Assembly (NCBI RefSeq): GCF_003987395.1
Contig: NZ_PIPT01000003.1
Coordinates: forward strand, 1-64,000
Direction of reading: 5' to 3'
DNA: 64,000 bases
Source of the DNA: Pseudidiomarina aquimaris
GTDB lineage: Bacteria; Pseudomonadota; Gammaproteobacteria; Enterobacterales; Alteromonadaceae
Made by a program: the position numbers and the translations under genes. Below the pieces are notes generated by a model, which worked only from the letters and a program-made list of their open reading frames with translations, was not told where the DNA came from and searched no databases. The stretch's first letter is position 1. The number at the start of each line of letters is the position of its first letter. Positions 26,156 to 36,206 of this stretch are shown here, piece after piece.

Positions 26156-27292
26156 TTAAACCATCTCGTCGAGAATTGAATTAAGAAAACGGCGCCCTAG
26201 TGGCGTCGTTTGCCATTCTGAGCCGCCATCAACGATAAGACCTTTTGCTTGAGCGGGCGCAAGGGCCTTCTCTGCGATGTCTAATGGCAGGCCGGTCCGT
26301 TCACTAAATAACCGTTTAGCAACAGGCTCGGTAAGACGCAGCAGGTTCATAAAAAACTCAAACGGCAGCTCATCTTTGGCCACGTCCCAAGTGCGGTAAC
26401 GCAGCGGCCGCGTGAGGTCTAGATAGCCCTGCGGGTGTTTAATTTTTTCACAGCGCAGAATGCGGTTCTCTTCAGGCAATGTCACTTTACTATGCGCGCC
26501 ACAACCAATCCCTAAGTAATCGCCGAACTGCCAATAGTTACGATTGTGCTGGCTCTGGTGGCCGGGCTTGGCATAGGCACTGACTTCATAATTTTCATAA
26601 CCTGCGGCGGTGAGTTTGGCATGACCGCGCTCATTGATTTCGGCCAGCACATCGTCTTCAGGTAGGCGTGGCGGACGGCTTGCGAATGAGGTATTCGGTT
26701 CAATAGTCAATTGATACCAAGAGATGTGAGGTGGCTCGAGCGCAATGATAGCATCCAAATCGGCCATTGCTTGGTCAATTGTTTGCTCCGGTAAGCCATG
26801 CATCAAGTCTAAGTTAAAGCTTCGTAGCGGCAACTGTTTCGCATAGCGCGCGGCAGTGAGTGCTTGTTCAGGATCGTGAATACGTCCAAGGCGCTGCAAT
26901 TGTTCCGCATTAAGGCTTTGTATCCCGATTGACAAGCGATTCACGCCGGCAGAAATAAAGCCCTCAAAACGTTCTTGTTCGAACGTACCAGGGTTCGCCT
27001 CAAGCGTGATCTCACAATTGTCGGTCAGTGGCAGTAGCGCACGAACACCCGAGAGTAAGCGTGCAACCGCTGCGGGCGTAAGTAGACTTGGCGTGCCGCC
27101 GCCAATGAAAATACTCGAGATGGGCCGTTCTTGCGCCCAATCCGCATCTGCACGCAAGTCATCAAGCAAGCGCGCAATATACGCATCTTCAGGTACGCCG
27201 CCTTTTAGAGCGTGTGAGTTAAAGTCGCAGTAAGGACACTTTTGCACGCACCAAGGGACGTGTATGTAGAGTGCAAGCGGCGGCAGAATCAT
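26156..27292 (-). CDS. hemW: Radical SAM heme chaperone HemW
   Basis: HemW is a radical-SAM relative of coproporphyrinogen dehydrogenase HemN that binds heme and delivers it to respiratory enzymes rather than acting in heme synthesis. The cluster motif is CVQKCPYC (Cys15, 19, 22), followed by [20 protein letters not shown] and SIGIQSLN. It has 378 residues, like E. coli HemW, and lacks the HemN-specific N-terminal extension. Its ATG overlaps the rdgB stop (4 bases), the standard rdgB-hemW operon of gammaproteobacteria. Confidence 0.95.
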   Translation of the reverse strand: MILPPLALYIHVPWCVQKCPYCDFNSHALKGGVPEDAYIARLLDDLRADADWAQERPISSIFIGGGTPSLLTPAAVARLLSGVRALLPLTDNCEITLEANPGTFEQERFEGFISAGVNRLSIGIQSLNAEQLQRLGRIHDPEQALTAARYAKQLPLRSFNLDLMHGLPEQTIDQAMADLDAIIALEPPHISWYQLTIEPNTSFASRPPRLPEDDVLAEINERGHAKLTAAGYENYEVSAYAKPGHQSQHNRNYWQFGDYLGIGCGAHSKVTLPEENRILRCEKIKHPQGYLDLTRPLRYRTWDVAKDELPFEFFMNLLRLTEPVAKRLFSERTGLPLDIAEKALAPAQAKGLIVDGGSEWQTTPLGRRFLNSILDEMV

Positions 27293-27882
27293 CGTGTCTG
27301 TAGCTGCTGAATAAGTTGTTGTAATGCCTGTCCGCGGTGGCTGAGCACTTGTTTTCGTTCTTTGCTCAACTCGGCGGCTGTGCAGCTCTCACTGGGCACC
27401 CAAAATACTGGGTCGTAACCAAACCCTCCGGTTCCGGAAGGTTGGTGAGTTATTTCACCGTGCCACGTGCCGTGACAAATGATAGGAGTAGGGTCTTCAG
27501 CATGACGCAAAAACGCCAGCACGCAATGAAAACTTGCTTGCCGCGCAGGGTCGGGCACTTGTGCCAAGGCATCCAGTAATTTGTGCACATTGTCTGCATC
27601 GCTCGCTTCAGGCCCGGCGTAACGTGCCGAATAGATCCCCGGCGCGCCACCCAGTGCCTGCACGGCGAGTCCTGAGTCATCGGCTAAAGCGGGCAAGCCC
27701 GTTTGCTGGGCCGCGTGGCGCGCTTTTAAAATGGCATTTTCGATAAAGGTTAAACCGGTTTCTTCTGCTTCGGCGAAAGCCCACTCACTTTGCGGGCGAA
27801 CGCGCCACTCAAGCGGCTCTAATAGCGCGCTCAATTCGCGAATTTTACCTTGGTTTCCAGTAGCTAGTACGACTTCTTGCAT
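27289..27882 (-). CDS. rdgB: XTP/dITP pyrophosphatase RdgB
   Basis: RdgB hydrolyses non-canonical purine nucleoside triphosphates (dITP, XTP) to monophosphates and keeps them out of DNA. Motifs of the HAM1 fold: [13 protein letters not shown] at the N-terminus, [16 protein letters not shown] and LSHRGQAL. I start at the ATG at 27882 (AAGG 8 bases upstream), giving 197 residues, identical to E. coli; the open frame continues to an ATG at 27918 that adds twelve residues without family support. It is coupled to hemW and divergent from the antiporter gene. Confidence 0.96.
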   Translation of the reverse strand: MQEVVLATGNQGKIRELSALLEPLEWRVRPQSEWAFAEAEETGLTFIENAILKARHAAQQTGLPALADDSGLAVQALGGAPGIYSARYAGPEASDADNVHKLLDALAQVPDPARQASFHCVLAFLRHAEDPTPIICHGTWHGEITHQPSGTGGFGYDPVFWVPSESCTAAELSKERKQVLSHRGQALQQLIQQLQTR

Positions 27883-27956
27883 GACAGCTGCCTTGCTTTT
27901 CGGCACAATGAAAAACATTATACGTCATCGTAGCAATCGCACCCAAGGAGAAATAC

Positions 27957-29696
27957 TTGTCTGATATAAACAGTGTCATGTTTTTAATGGGCTCATTGTT
28001 ATTGGTCAGTATTCTGGCTGCGGTGGTATCGTCGCAGTTTGGTGCACCATTGTTGTTAGTTTTCCTTGTTGTAGGAATGCTAGCAGGAGAAGAAGGGTTA
28101 TTAGGAATTGAGTTTAACCAGCCAGAAATAGCCTTCTTTATTGGCTCTTTGGCGCTAGTGATTATTATATTTGACGGCGGCATGCGTACCCGCAAAGAAA
28201 AGTTCCGGGTGGCGCTGTGGCCAGCGATAAGCCTTGCGACATTAGGTGTCGCGCTAACCTGTTCATTGACCGCTTTGGGAATTGTTTGGTTGTTTGACCT
28301 GCCCTGGCCAATAGCCCTGCTCATTGGCGCAATTTTAAGTTCCACTGATGCCGCTGCGGTTTTTGGAATATTCCAATCGCAAAACTTGAAGATCAAACAA
28401 CGGGTCGCCTCAACCTTGGAGATTGAGTCGGGAACGAACGACCCTATGGCAGTTATTCTGACGCTGACAATGACTTCAATCATTGCGACTGCTGAAGCAT
28501 TCTCACTCACAGCGATTAGCTTGAATGTCATGCAGCAGCTGGTGTTAGGCTATATTGGCGGTTGGCTTGGTGGGCGTTTGTTTATCTTTATGGCCCGTAA
28601 AATCACCGCGCAATTCACTTTCTTCCCATTGCTGGCAGCGGCGAGTGCCGTGGTGATTTTTGCCATCACCTCTGGGGTTGGCGGCAGTGGTTTTCTGGCA
28701 GCTTATCTAATGGGCTATATGATTGGTAACGCTCGCTTGCCGCAGCTAATGCATATTTTACAAGTGCAAGATGGCCTGGCATGGCTCAGTCAGATCATGA
28801 TGTTTTTGATTTTGGGGTTATTGGTTACGCCATCTCACTTAATCGATAATATCGGTCTGTCGTTGGCGGTCGCGGGGATAATGATTTTTATCGTTAGACC
28901 TTTAGCGGTGTTCATTAGTCTAGCGCCATTTTCATTTCCGCTACGTGAGCAATTTTTCATTAGTTGGGTCGGGCTGCGTGGTGCCGTGCCGATTATTCTT
29001 GCGTTGTACCCATGGCTTAATGGCGTAGAGGGACAGGAGCTATTTTTCGATATCGCTTTTGTGGTGGTTTTGGTGTCATTAGTTCTGCAAGGTTGGACGT
29101 TAGCGCCGATGGCGCGCTGGTTGAACCTCGAGGTACCCGCTCAAGCTGAACCTGATCGCCGCATGGCGCTTGACCAAGTCGGAAGTAAAGACCCACTGGA
29201 ATTATGGGCTTACGAGATTAGCGAGCGCTCACCTGCATGCGATCATTATTGGCATGAACTGCGTTGGTCGGTGCCCCTCGAATTTGTCGGTGTGATAAGA
29301 GAGGGCGAGTGGTTACGTCCGCAAAGCCGGCTCAGGCTCTACGAGCATGACCGTGTATTGGTGGTCGCCAAGGTTCAGCACATTGATGAAATCAGTCGTG
29401 TTCTCGCCGCCGGAGGAAAAGCGAGAACATTGAACACCAGTGATTTCTTCGGCGATTTCACCTTGAACGGAGACCTGTCGCTTGGTGATGTGGGGAGTTT
29501 TTATCCGCTAGGCGAGCTCGCTCCCGAGCAACGTCAACTGTCCTTACACGACTACTTTTCACGGAAGTTCCATCGGCGCATGGTGGTTGGCGATCAGCTG
29601 GTGCTGGGCAGTGTCCAACTCACCGTGCGTGAGTTGGACGAGCAGGACAAAATCAGTAAGGTTGGGGTTAAATTACTTGACCAAGGTGAGTCTTAG
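27957..29696 (+). CDS. nhaP2: Potassium/proton antiporter, NhaP2 (CvrA) type
   Basis: This inner-membrane CPA1-family exchanger is expected to expel K+ (and possibly Na+) for protons, protecting cytoplasmic ion balance in saline or alkaline conditions. The 579 residues match E. coli CvrA (578). About twelve membrane segments cover residues 1-390, with DGGMRTRKEKFRVAL, the ion-site SSTDAAAVF and LEIESGTNDPMAV. The cytosolic tail holds an RCK-C/TrkA-C domain (about 405-480) and a CorC-like end. The start is a TTG at 27957, supported by AAGGAG 6 bases upstream and by alignment of MSDINSVMFLMGSLL with family N-termini. Its stop overlaps the convergent DUF4426 gene by 4 bases. Confidence 0.93.
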   Translation: MSDINSVMFLMGSLLLVSILAAVVSSQFGAPLLLVFLVVGMLAGEEGLLGIEFNQPEIAFFIGSLALVIIIFDGGMRTRKEKFRVALWPAISLATLGVALTCSLTALGIVWLFDLPWPIALLIGAILSSTDAAAVFGIFQSQNLKIKQRVASTLEIESGTNDPMAVILTLTMTSIIATAEAFSLTAISLNVMQQLVLGYIGGWLGGRLFIFMARKITAQFTFFPLLAAASAVVIFAITSGVGGSGFLAAYLMGYMIGNARLPQLMHILQVQDGLAWLSQIMMFLILGLLVTPSHLIDNIGLSLAVAGIMIFIVRPLAVFISLAPFSFPLREQFFISWVGLRGAVPIILALYPWLNGVEGQELFFDIAFVVVLVSLVLQGWTLAPMARWLNLEVPAQAEPDRRMALDQVGSKDPLELWAYEISERSPACDHYWHELRWSVPLEFVGVIREGEWLRPQSRLRLYEHDRVLVVAKVQHIDEISRVLAAGGKARTLNTSDFFGDFTLNGDLSLGDVGSFYPLGELAPEQRQLSLHDYFSRKFHRRMVVGDQLVLGSVQLTVRELDEQDKISKVGVKLLDQGES

Positions 29697-30139
29697 TTGC
29701 GCCAAAGTTCTTCAGAAAACCGTAACTCTTGAACTTTGTCACCCTTCTTGAGAGTGATAAAAAAGCGCAACGTCTCAAGGTTTGAGAATGAAGTTTGAGC
29801 AAGATAGTAAACCGCCTCACCTTCAATAACTTCAGAAAACTCTAAAGGCTGCTGCATACTGAGCGGGTTCATCGCATAGCCCTCAATACTGACCTGTTGT
29901 GCGGGTTTTCCAGGCAATTCAGCAGCGAGTACCGCAATATTAATAGTGGCGATGGTTTCGCCACGTTCGAGATTATACTGTCGTGCCATTTCGGGCCGTA
30001 ACAGCGTCGAATTGAAAGCATTGTAGTGGACTTCCCACGGACCTAAACGTTTGCTTTGTTCCGCCCAGCTTGGCTGAGCGGCAAAGAGAGCGAAGCTTAG
30101 AAATGCTAGGTAAGCACTTACCAACATGAGTTTTTTCAT
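29693..30139 (-). CDS. DUF4426 domain-containing exported protein
   Basis: The 148 residues begin with a signal peptide (KKLMLVSAYLAFLSFALFAA, cleavage likely after SWA), then the GPWEVHYNAFNSTLL and EGYAMNPLSMQQP blocks of DUF4426, a periplasmic family without known function found beside yggT/proC in marine gammaproteobacteria. No metal or catalytic motif stands out. It follows yggT by 13 bases and is probably the last gene of the yggS-proC-yggT unit. Confidence 0.85.
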   Translation of the reverse strand: MKKLMLVSAYLAFLSFALFAAQPSWAEQSKRLGPWEVHYNAFNSTLLRPEMARQYNLERGETIATINIAVLAAELPGKPAQQVSIEGYAMNPLSMQQPLEFSEVIEGEAVYYLAQTSFSNLETLRFFITLKKGDKVQELRFSEELWRN

Positions 30140-30152
30140 GACCAGCCTCTTC

Positions 30153-30677
30153 TTACATGCCGATTAAAATGCGCAACGCTTGAATCGCGATAACTAGCAC
30201 AAGCACCGATAGGTCAAGTCCACCGATGGGCGGAATGATCCGACGAATCGGTGCTAAAAACGGTTCGGTTAGCTGCACGAGAATTGCCATCATCGGGTTA
30301 TACCCTTGGGCAAACCAGCTCAGCAGTGCGCGAATAATTACAATCCAGAACAACAATTGGAGGAACTGGCTGATAGCACCCAGAACACCGACGAATAACA
30401 AGTCACTCCAAATCATTGGGTAACCGAGCAAGGCTGAGAGTGCGACGAACTTGCCCACGCTGACCAGCAGAGCCAAGACAATCGTCGCAAGATCCCACAC
30501 GCCGACAGTCGGAATAAGCTTGCGTAACGGCAATACCAATGGGTTGGTCACCTTCACCACAAATTGACTCATGGGATTATAAAAATCGGCTCGAGCCGCT
30601 TGCAACCAAACACGTAAAATCACAACCATTAAAAATAGCTCGAAAATGATTGTGATTAGAAAACGGGAGAGTTCCAT
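30153..30677 (-). CDS. yggT: YggT family integral membrane protein
   Basis: The 174 residues contain two copies of the YGGT module, each with two hydrophobic helices and a conserved loop: FVVKVTNPLVLPLRKLIP in the first half and LVQLTEPFLAPIRRIIPP in the second. Family members are inner-membrane proteins linked to osmotic shock tolerance and division-site placement in some bacteria; the biochemical role is unknown. It lies 12 bases after proC. Confidence 0.93.
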   Translation of the reverse strand: MELSRFLITIIFELFLMVVILRVWLQAARADFYNPMSQFVVKVTNPLVLPLRKLIPTVGVWDLATIVLALLVSVGKFVALSALLGYPMIWSDLLFVGVLGAISQFLQLLFWIVIIRALLSWFAQGYNPMMAILVQLTEPFLAPIRRIIPPIGGLDLSVLVLVIAIQALRILIGM

Positions 30678-30689
30678 AGTACGTCGCCT

Positions 30690-31517
30690 TTAGAAGAGTT
30701 TCGCCATTTCTTGATTTCGCTTCACTGCTGCTTCGACCGCATCAGCAGAGATTTTATCGATATCATAGGCCTGATATTGTTCGATACCTTTTGCGGTTGA
30801 GCCGCCTTTACTGGTGACTTGTTTACGTAAATCTTCCAGTTCTAGTTCGCTGGCGATGGCCATTTCGGCCGCCCCAAGCGCAGTTTGCTGGACCATTGCG
30901 CGGGCTTTGTCGGAGTCAAACCCAAGCTTCACCGCGGCTTTTTGTAAACTGGCCATAAATTCGAAGAAGTAAGCAGGCCCGCTACCCGCGACCGCGCCTA
31001 AAATATCAAGCTCATCTTCGTCAGCGACCCACAAGGTCGCACCGACGCCATCAAAAGCCTCGGTAATATAGTTTTTATCTACATCACTCACGCGGTCATC
31101 AGCAACTAACCCGGACATGCCTTTGCCCACTAACGATGGGGTGTTTGGCATCACGCGAATCATGCGAATGTCATCGCCAAGGTAGTGACGGTATTTTTCA
31201 ATGCGGATACCGGCGGCGATGGTCACAATTAATTTTTCGCTTAAGCTGGCGACGTCTTTACGTAACGCTGCACAAACATCGGCCATCAGTTGGGGTTTAA
31301 CGGCCAAGACGATGACATCGGCTTTGTTTGCGACTTCAGCATTGTCTTGGCTGGTATTGACCTGCAGTTCATTGGCCATTTTCTCAAGCTTACCGGGACT
31401 CGGGTTACTGACATAGACCGAGCTTGCTGGATAGCCGCTGGCGACCATACCACCAACAATACTTTGGGTCATATTTCCAGCACCGATAAAAGCGATGTTA
31501 CGTGCGTGCGTTGACAT
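30690..31517 (-). CDS. proC: Pyrroline-5-carboxylate reductase ProC
   Basis: ProC reduces 1-pyrroline-5-carboxylate to L-proline with NAD(P)H, the last biosynthetic step; ProB and ProA are encoded 9-10 kb away in the same window. The 275 residues have the Rossmann motif FIGAGNMTQSIVGG at the N-terminus, VLAVKPQ, MPNTPSLVGKGMSGL and the C-terminal TSKGGSTAKGIEQY signature. It follows yggS by 10 bases, the common yggS-proC-yggT order. Confidence 0.97.
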   Translation of the reverse strand: MSTHARNIAFIGAGNMTQSIVGGMVASGYPASSVYVSNPSPGKLEKMANELQVNTSQDNAEVANKADVIVLAVKPQLMADVCAALRKDVASLSEKLIVTIAAGIRIEKYRHYLGDDIRMIRVMPNTPSLVGKGMSGLVADDRVSDVDKNYITEAFDGVGATLWVADEDELDILGAVAGSGPAYFFEFMASLQKAAVKLGFDSDKARAMVQQTALGAAEMAIASELELEDLRKQVTSKGGSTAKGIEQYQAYDIDKISADAVEAAVKRNQEMAKLF

Positions 31518-31527
31518 TCATTACTCC

Positions 31528-32220
31528 TTAAGTTTTCTCGCGGGCACCAAATAGCGACGTACCGACACGCACCATGGTGGAGCCGGCAGCAATGGCGGAA
31601 GCAAGGTCGTTGCTCATGCCCATAGAAAGTGTATCTACAGTTGGATATTGGGACGCTAACGCAGAATACAACCGTTGCATGCTGGCAAAACTCTCAGCTT
31701 GCGCTTCCGCCGAGCTCGCTGCAGCTGGGATTGTCATCAGTCCACGGAGGGTTAACTGTGGTAAGTCAGAAATGTATTTCGCAAGATCTGCTACTTGCTC
31801 AGGGCCAACCCCTGATTTACTGCTTTCATCATCGATATTGACTTGAATTAGCACTTGCAATGGTTGTAACTCTGCGGTGCGTTGCTCATTTAGGCGACGC
31901 GCAATTTTAGCGCGGTCTATACTTTGTACCCAGTCGAAGTGGGCGGCGATATCGCGGGTCTTATTGGACTGAATGGGCCCAATAAAGTGCCAGCAAATAG
32001 CCTCTAGATCTGACAGCTCTTGCTGCTTGGTTAGCGCTTCTTGTAAGTAGTTTTCGCCAAAAGCACGTTGCCCAGCCTGATAAAGCTGGCGAATGGCAGT
32101 GGCTGGCTTGGTCTTACTCACAGCTAACAATTGCACCGAATCTGGACTACGATTGCACTGTTGGCATGCGTTTTCGATCTGACAGCGGACTTCTTTTAAG
32201 CGCTCAACTATGCTATTCAT
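31528..32220 (-). CDS. yggS: PLP homeostasis protein YggS (PLPBP)
   Basis: YggS binds pyridoxal 5'-phosphate through a Schiff base without catalysing a reaction and balances vitamin B6 and amino acid pools. The 230 residues form the alanine racemase-like barrel; the PLP Lys is Lys36 in LAVSKTKP, and FGENYLQEA, HFIGPIQSNKT and LSMGMSNDL are family motifs. It is the first gene of the minus-strand unit and is divergent from pilT, with only 38 bases between the starts. Confidence 0.96.
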   Translation of the reverse strand: MNSIVERLKEVRCQIENACQQCNRSPDSVQLLAVSKTKPATAIRQLYQAGQRAFGENYLQEALTKQQELSDLEAICWHFIGPIQSNKTRDIAAHFDWVQSIDRAKIARRLNEQRTAELQPLQVLIQVNIDDESSKSGVGPEQVADLAKYISDLPQLTLRGLMTIPAAASSAEAQAESFASMQRLYSALASQYPTVDTLSMGMSNDLASAIAAGSTMVRVGTSLFGAREKT

Positions 32221-32258
32221 TTGCTAACGGCTCACCCATAACAACAAAGAGAAAGAGT

Positions 32259-33296
32259 ATGGATATTACAGAGTTACTCGGCTTCGCCGTCAAACATAAT
32301 TCTTCGGATTTACATTTGTCAGCGGAATCGCCCCCTATGATACGGGTAGATGGTGACGTTCGTAAAATCAATATTCCTGCGCTTACTCATAAGCAAGTGC
32401 AAGAGCTGGTGTATGACATTATGAATGACCGCCAGCGTAAAGAGTATGAACAGAATCTAGAATGCGACTTCTCTTTCGAGGTACCTGATCTTGCTCGCTT
32501 CCGGGTTAACGTTTTTGTGCAAAACCGCGGTTGCGGTGCAGTACTGCGGACCATTCCAAGTGATGTGTTAACTCTCGAGCAATTGGGGGCGCCGGATATT
32601 TTTAAAACCATCGCCGATCAACCGCGCGGCTTGGTTTTGGTGACCGGCCCGACGGGTTCAGGTAAGTCGACGACCCTAGCGGCCATGGTCGATTATATTA
32701 ACGAGCTTAAGCATCACCACATTCTTACCATCGAAGACCCGATCGAATTTGTACACAAAAACAAACAAAGCTTGATTAACCAGCGGGAAGTCCACCGCGA
32801 CACCCATAGCTTTAATAACGCATTGCGTTCGGCGTTGCGGGAAGACCCTGACGTTATCTTGGTCGGTGAGATGCGTGACCTTGAAACCATCCGCTTAGCG
32901 ATGACGGCGGCCGAAACCGGTCACTTAGTGTTTGGCACCTTGCACACCACCTCAGCACCGAAAACCATTGACCGTATCATCGACGTATTCCCTGGTGATG
33001 AAAAGCCAATGGTGCGTTCGATGTTGTCGGAATCATTGCGCGCGGTTATTTCACAAACACTGTTGAAAAAAGTCGGCGGTGGGCGCGTCGCTGCACACGA
33101 AATCATGATTGCCACACCGGCTATCAAAAACCTTATTCGCGAAGATAAAGTGGCACAAATGTACTCGTCAATTCAGACCGGTGCGGCTCACGGTATGCAA
33201 ACACTCGATCAAGGCCTGCTAAACTTGCTAAATCAAGGCTTGGTATCACGCGTGGATGCTCGCGCCAAAGCAGCGAACAAAGAGGCGTTCAAGTAA
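32259..33296 (+). CDS. pilT: Type IV pilus retraction ATPase PilT
   Basis: PilT is the hexameric AAA+-like motor at the inner membrane that disassembles type IV pili for twitching and DNA uptake. The 345 residues show an N-terminal PAS-like domain starting MDITELLGFAVKHNSSDLHL, Walker A GPTGSGKST at 130-138 (Lys136), the Asp box ITIEDPIEFVH-like segment, Walker B ALREDPDVILVGEMRD, the His box TGHLVFGTLHTTSA and the PilT-specific C-terminal IREDKVAQMYSSIQTG. The open frame runs back to 32166 inside yggS, but the ATG at 32259 gives the canonical N-terminus. Confidence 0.97.
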   Translation: MDITELLGFAVKHNSSDLHLSAESPPMIRVDGDVRKINIPALTHKQVQELVYDIMNDRQRKEYEQNLECDFSFEVPDLARFRVNVFVQNRGCGAVLRTIPSDVLTLEQLGAPDIFKTIADQPRGLVLVTGPTGSGKSTTLAAMVDYINELKHHHILTIEDPIEFVHKNKQSLINQREVHRDTHSFNNALRSALREDPDVILVGEMRDLETIRLAMTAAETGHLVFGTLHTTSAPKTIDRIIDVFPGDEKPMVRSMLSESLRAVISQTLLKKVGGGRVAAHEIMIATPAIKNLIREDKVAQMYSSIQTGAAHGMQTLDQGLLNLLNQGLVSRVDARAKAANKEAFK

Positions 33297-33329
33297 GCCA
33301 TGACGAATGCAACAAATTCAGGAGGCCGT

Positions 33330-34442
33330 ATGTTGTTAGATAAACTACTCAAGGTCATGATTGAAAAGGACGCGTCGGACTTGTTCATCTCGGCATTGTT
33401 ACCACCAAGCGCCAAGATAAATGGCGAGTTGCGTCATTTAACTGAACAAAAGCTCAGCGAGGAGCAAGCGCTTGAGCTAGTCAAAGAAGCGTTGGGCGAG
33501 AAGCATCACGATGAATACTTCGAGGAGCAAGAAGCGAACTTTGCGATCTTCCGCGAGGGCATCGGTCGTTTCCGGGTAAGCGCCTTCTGGCAACGCCAAC
33601 GCGCCGGTATGGTGATTCGTCGCATCGTTACCGAAATCCCAACGGTTGAGCAATTAAAGTTACCTGAGGTTCTGACCAAGCTGATTATGGCCAAACGCGG
33701 CTTAATGCTGGTCGTTGGTGGTACCGGTACTGGTAAATCGACAAGCTTGGCGGCGTTAATTGGTTTTCGTAACCAGCATTCGCGCGGGCACATCCTCACC
33801 ATCGAGGACCCCGTGGAGTTCGTCCATGAACACGGTAAGTCGATGGTAACGCAACGTGAGGTGGGAACCGATACGGAAAGTTTTGAAGCTGCTTTGAAGA
33901 GCTCCTTGCGACAAGCGCCAGATGTTATTTTGGTCGGTGAGATTCGCTCACAAGAGGTGATGGAATATGCGCTCACCTTTGCCGAAACCGGTCACTTGTG
34001 TGTGGCAACATTGCACGCCAACAACGCGAACCAAGCAATCGAACGTATCATGCACATGGTACCGAAGGAAAAAATCGGCAAGTTGATGTTTGATTTGTCG
34101 CTCAACTTACGTGGCATTGTGGCGCAACAGTTGGTACCAACCACTGATGGCGGTCGCGTCGCAGCCATTGAAGTATTGCTTAACAGTCCCATCGTGGCCG
34201 AGAAGATTGCCAAGAACGACATGGGCGAGATAAAAGAAATCATGGCGAAGTCGCGTGAGTTGGGGATGCAAACCTTTGACCAAGCGCTGTTTGATCTCTA
34301 TAAAGCGCGAAAGATTTCTTTCGAAGAGGCACTACGTCACGCCGATGCACCAAACGACCTTCGCTTGCGCATCAAGTTGAGCGGCGAATCGCGTGGCGGC
34401 GAAGATGGTCCATTGAAAGGTGTGACTGTAGATTTGGAATAA
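33330..34442 (+). CDS. pilU: Type IV pilus retraction ATPase PilU
   Basis: PilU is the PilT paralogue that helps force-dependent pilus retraction and needs PilT for most of its activity. The 370 residues carry Walker A GGTGTGKST (Lys136), Walker B LRQAPDVILVGEIRSQEV and the His box TGHLCVATLHANN. The start at 33330 is chosen because AGGAGG lies 4 bases upstream and MLLDKLLKVMIEKDASDLF aligns with known PilU N-termini; an ATG at 33300 adds ten residues. It lies 33 bases after pilT in the usual pilTU operon. No pilus assembly genes are in the window. Confidence 0.96.
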   Translation: MLLDKLLKVMIEKDASDLFISALLPPSAKINGELRHLTEQKLSEEQALELVKEALGEKHHDEYFEEQEANFAIFREGIGRFRVSAFWQRQRAGMVIRRIVTEIPTVEQLKLPEVLTKLIMAKRGLMLVVGGTGTGKSTSLAALIGFRNQHSRGHILTIEDPVEFVHEHGKSMVTQREVGTDTESFEAALKSSLRQAPDVILVGEIRSQEVMEYALTFAETGHLCVATLHANNANQAIERIMHMVPKEKIGKLMFDLSLNLRGIVAQQLVPTTDGGRVAAIEVLLNSPIVAEKIAKNDMGEIKEIMAKSRELGMQTFDQALFDLYKARKISFEEALRHADAPNDLRLRIKLSGESRGGEDGPLKGVTVDLE

Positions 34443-34505
34443 CATCGAGTACACTATTGCCTTTCCGAAAAGTGCTGTTAAGCGCAGTTTGTATGAGGTT
34501 AGGCA

Positions 34506-35534
34506 ATGCGTGTTCTAGGAATTGAGACATCTTGCGACGAAACCGGTATCGCTATCTATGATACCGAGCAAGGGCTATTGGCTCATCAACTTTACTCACA
34601 AGTAAAATTACACGCTGACTACGGTGGTGTGGTGCCAGAGCTGGCATCACGCGACCACGTACGCAAAACCCTACCTCTTATTCAAGCTGCACTGAAACAA
34701 GCAAACCTAGCGCCACAGGATATCGACGGTGTTGCATATACAGCGGGCCCAGGTCTCGTTGGTGCGCTGCTAGTTGGCGCCTGTATTGGCCGAAGTCTCG
34801 CGTTAGGTTGGCAGGTTCCGGCGGTGGCGGTACATCACATGGAAGGGCACTTGCTCGCCCCAATGCTAGAAGACAATCCGCCTGATTTTCCTTTCATTGC
34901 GCTGCTGGTGTCCGGTGGACACACGCAATTAGTTCGTGTCGACGGGATTGGCCACTATCAATTACTTGGTGAGTCAGTGGATGATGCAGCTGGTGAAGCG
35001 TTCGATAAAACCGCTAAACTGATGGGCCTTGATTATCCCGGTGGACCGCGATTGGCTGCGCTTGCTGAACAAGGGCGTCCGGACTGTTACAAATTTCCGC
35101 GGCCGATGACCGATCGGCCAGGACTCGATTTTAGTTTTAGTGGTTTAAAAACCTTCGCTGCGAATACCATTGCTGCAGAAGCCGATGATGAGCAAACCCG
35201 TGCAGATATTGCGCGAGCTTTCCAAGACGCTGTGGTCGACACGCTCGTTATTAAGTGCCGGCGTGCACTGAAAGAAACAGGTTTAAAACGACTTGTGGTT
35301 GCTGGTGGAGTCAGCGCGAATAAAGAACTGCGGGCACAGTTGCATGCTTTTGCCGAGAAAATTGGCGGCGAAGTATTCTTCCCGCGGCCAGAATTTTGTA
35401 CTGATAACGGCGCTATGATTGCGTTTGCTGGCGCGCAACGTCTGCTTGCAGGTGAACAGGTCGATGAACGCGTCAAGACCTTTCCGCGTTGGCCATTAGA
35501 ACAATTGCGCGCCCCAGCTAGCGGTCACGCTTGA
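34506..35534 (+). CDS. tsaD: tRNA N6-adenosine threonylcarbamoyltransferase TsaD
   Basis: TsaD transfers the threonylcarbamoyl group from TC-AMP to A37 of tRNAs that read ANN codons (t6A), together with TsaB and TsaE. The 342 residues start with the ASKHA motif [12 protein letters not shown]; the metal-binding HHMEGH is at 110-115, with [10 protein letters not shown] and [11 protein letters not shown] after it and the late [12 protein letters not shown] and CTDNGAMIA. Its 3' end overlaps the convergent plsY by 17 bases. rpsU-dnaG, often next to tsaD, are not here. Confidence 0.97.
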   Translation: MRVLGIETSCDETGIAIYDTEQGLLAHQLYSQVKLHADYGGVVPELASRDHVRKTLPLIQAALKQANLAPQDIDGVAYTAGPGLVGALLVGACIGRSLALGWQVPAVAVHHMEGHLLAPMLEDNPPDFPFIALLVSGGHTQLVRVDGIGHYQLLGESVDDAAGEAFDKTAKLMGLDYPGGPRLAALAEQGRPDCYKFPRPMTDRPGLDFSFSGLKTFAANTIAAEADDEQTRADIARAFQDAVVDTLVIKCRRALKETGLKRLVVAGGVSANKELRAQLHAFAEKIGGEVFFPRPEFCTDNGAMIAFAGAQRLLAGEQVDERVKTFPRWPLEQLRAPASGHA

Positions 35535-36108
35535 TACGTTGTTCGTTACCGTGGCGTAGGCGCGAGATATTCGATTGATGGCGCCAAATGATAAGTGCGG
35601 AAATCATGATAACTGGCACGGTATACTGCGGCTTTATCCAGTAAGCGTAAAACGGTGCCAGTGAAACGGTAATAATGGCAGCAAGTGACGATAGTTTGCT
35701 TATCTTAAACACCACGAGCCAGGTAAAAATGAGCAATAATGCCATCTCCCAAGCTACCGGGAACATAGCTCCCAATGCCGTGGCCACTGCTTTGCCGCCA
35801 CGAAAATGAAAATAAAGTGGGAAGATGTGCCCCAGACAAGCTGCCACCGCAATCATCCCGAGAAAAAGTGGTGGAATGCCAAGAAAGTAAGATGCCCATA
35901 CGGGGATCATACCTTTGAGGACATCGAAAAACAGGGTCAGTAGGGCAGGGACTTTGCCGCCAAGGCGGTAGACATTTGTAGCTCCCGGATTATTGGAGCC
36001 AGTTTGGCGTGGATCGGGAAGGCCAAATAGTTTGCAGATCAGCACAGCGCTGCTAATAGAGCCAAATAAATAAGCGATAACAATCGCTAAAACAATTAAA
36101 CCACCCAT
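35518..36108 (-). CDS. plsY: Acyl-phosphate glycerol-3-phosphate acyltransferase PlsY
   Basis: PlsY transfers an acyl chain from acyl-phosphate to glycerol 3-phosphate to make lysophosphatidate, the first step of phospholipid synthesis; PlsC, encoded at 58.6 kb, does the second. The 196 residues are mostly membrane helices with the three family motifs: GSISSAVL near the N-terminus, [15 protein letters not shown], and [18 protein letters not shown]. The C-terminus is short and basic ([13 protein letters not shown]-like). Placement convergent to tsaD and divergent to folB is the standard gammaproteobacterial neighbourhood. Confidence 0.96.
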   Translation of the reverse strand: MGGLIVLAIVIAYLFGSISSAVLICKLFGLPDPRQTGSNNPGATNVYRLGGKVPALLTLFFDVLKGMIPVWASYFLGIPPLFLGMIAVAACLGHIFPLYFHFRGGKAVATALGAMFPVAWEMALLLIFTWLVVFKISKLSSLAAIITVSLAPFYAYWIKPQYTVPVIMISALIIWRHQSNISRLRHGNEQRIKRDR

Positions 36109-36206
36109 AGGGAAACGTTTCCGCTGTGCTTTTCATTCTTGATTAAAGCACTTAGCATAAGCGCTTTGTAAGAAAATTTCTATGCTGATAAAAAGAGTAA
36201 CGCATC

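Noticed and set aside
32166-32258. pilT starting at 32166
   Set aside because: It lies inside the opposite-strand yggS gene and adds 31 residues absent from PilT; MDITELLGFAVKHN at 32259 is canonical.
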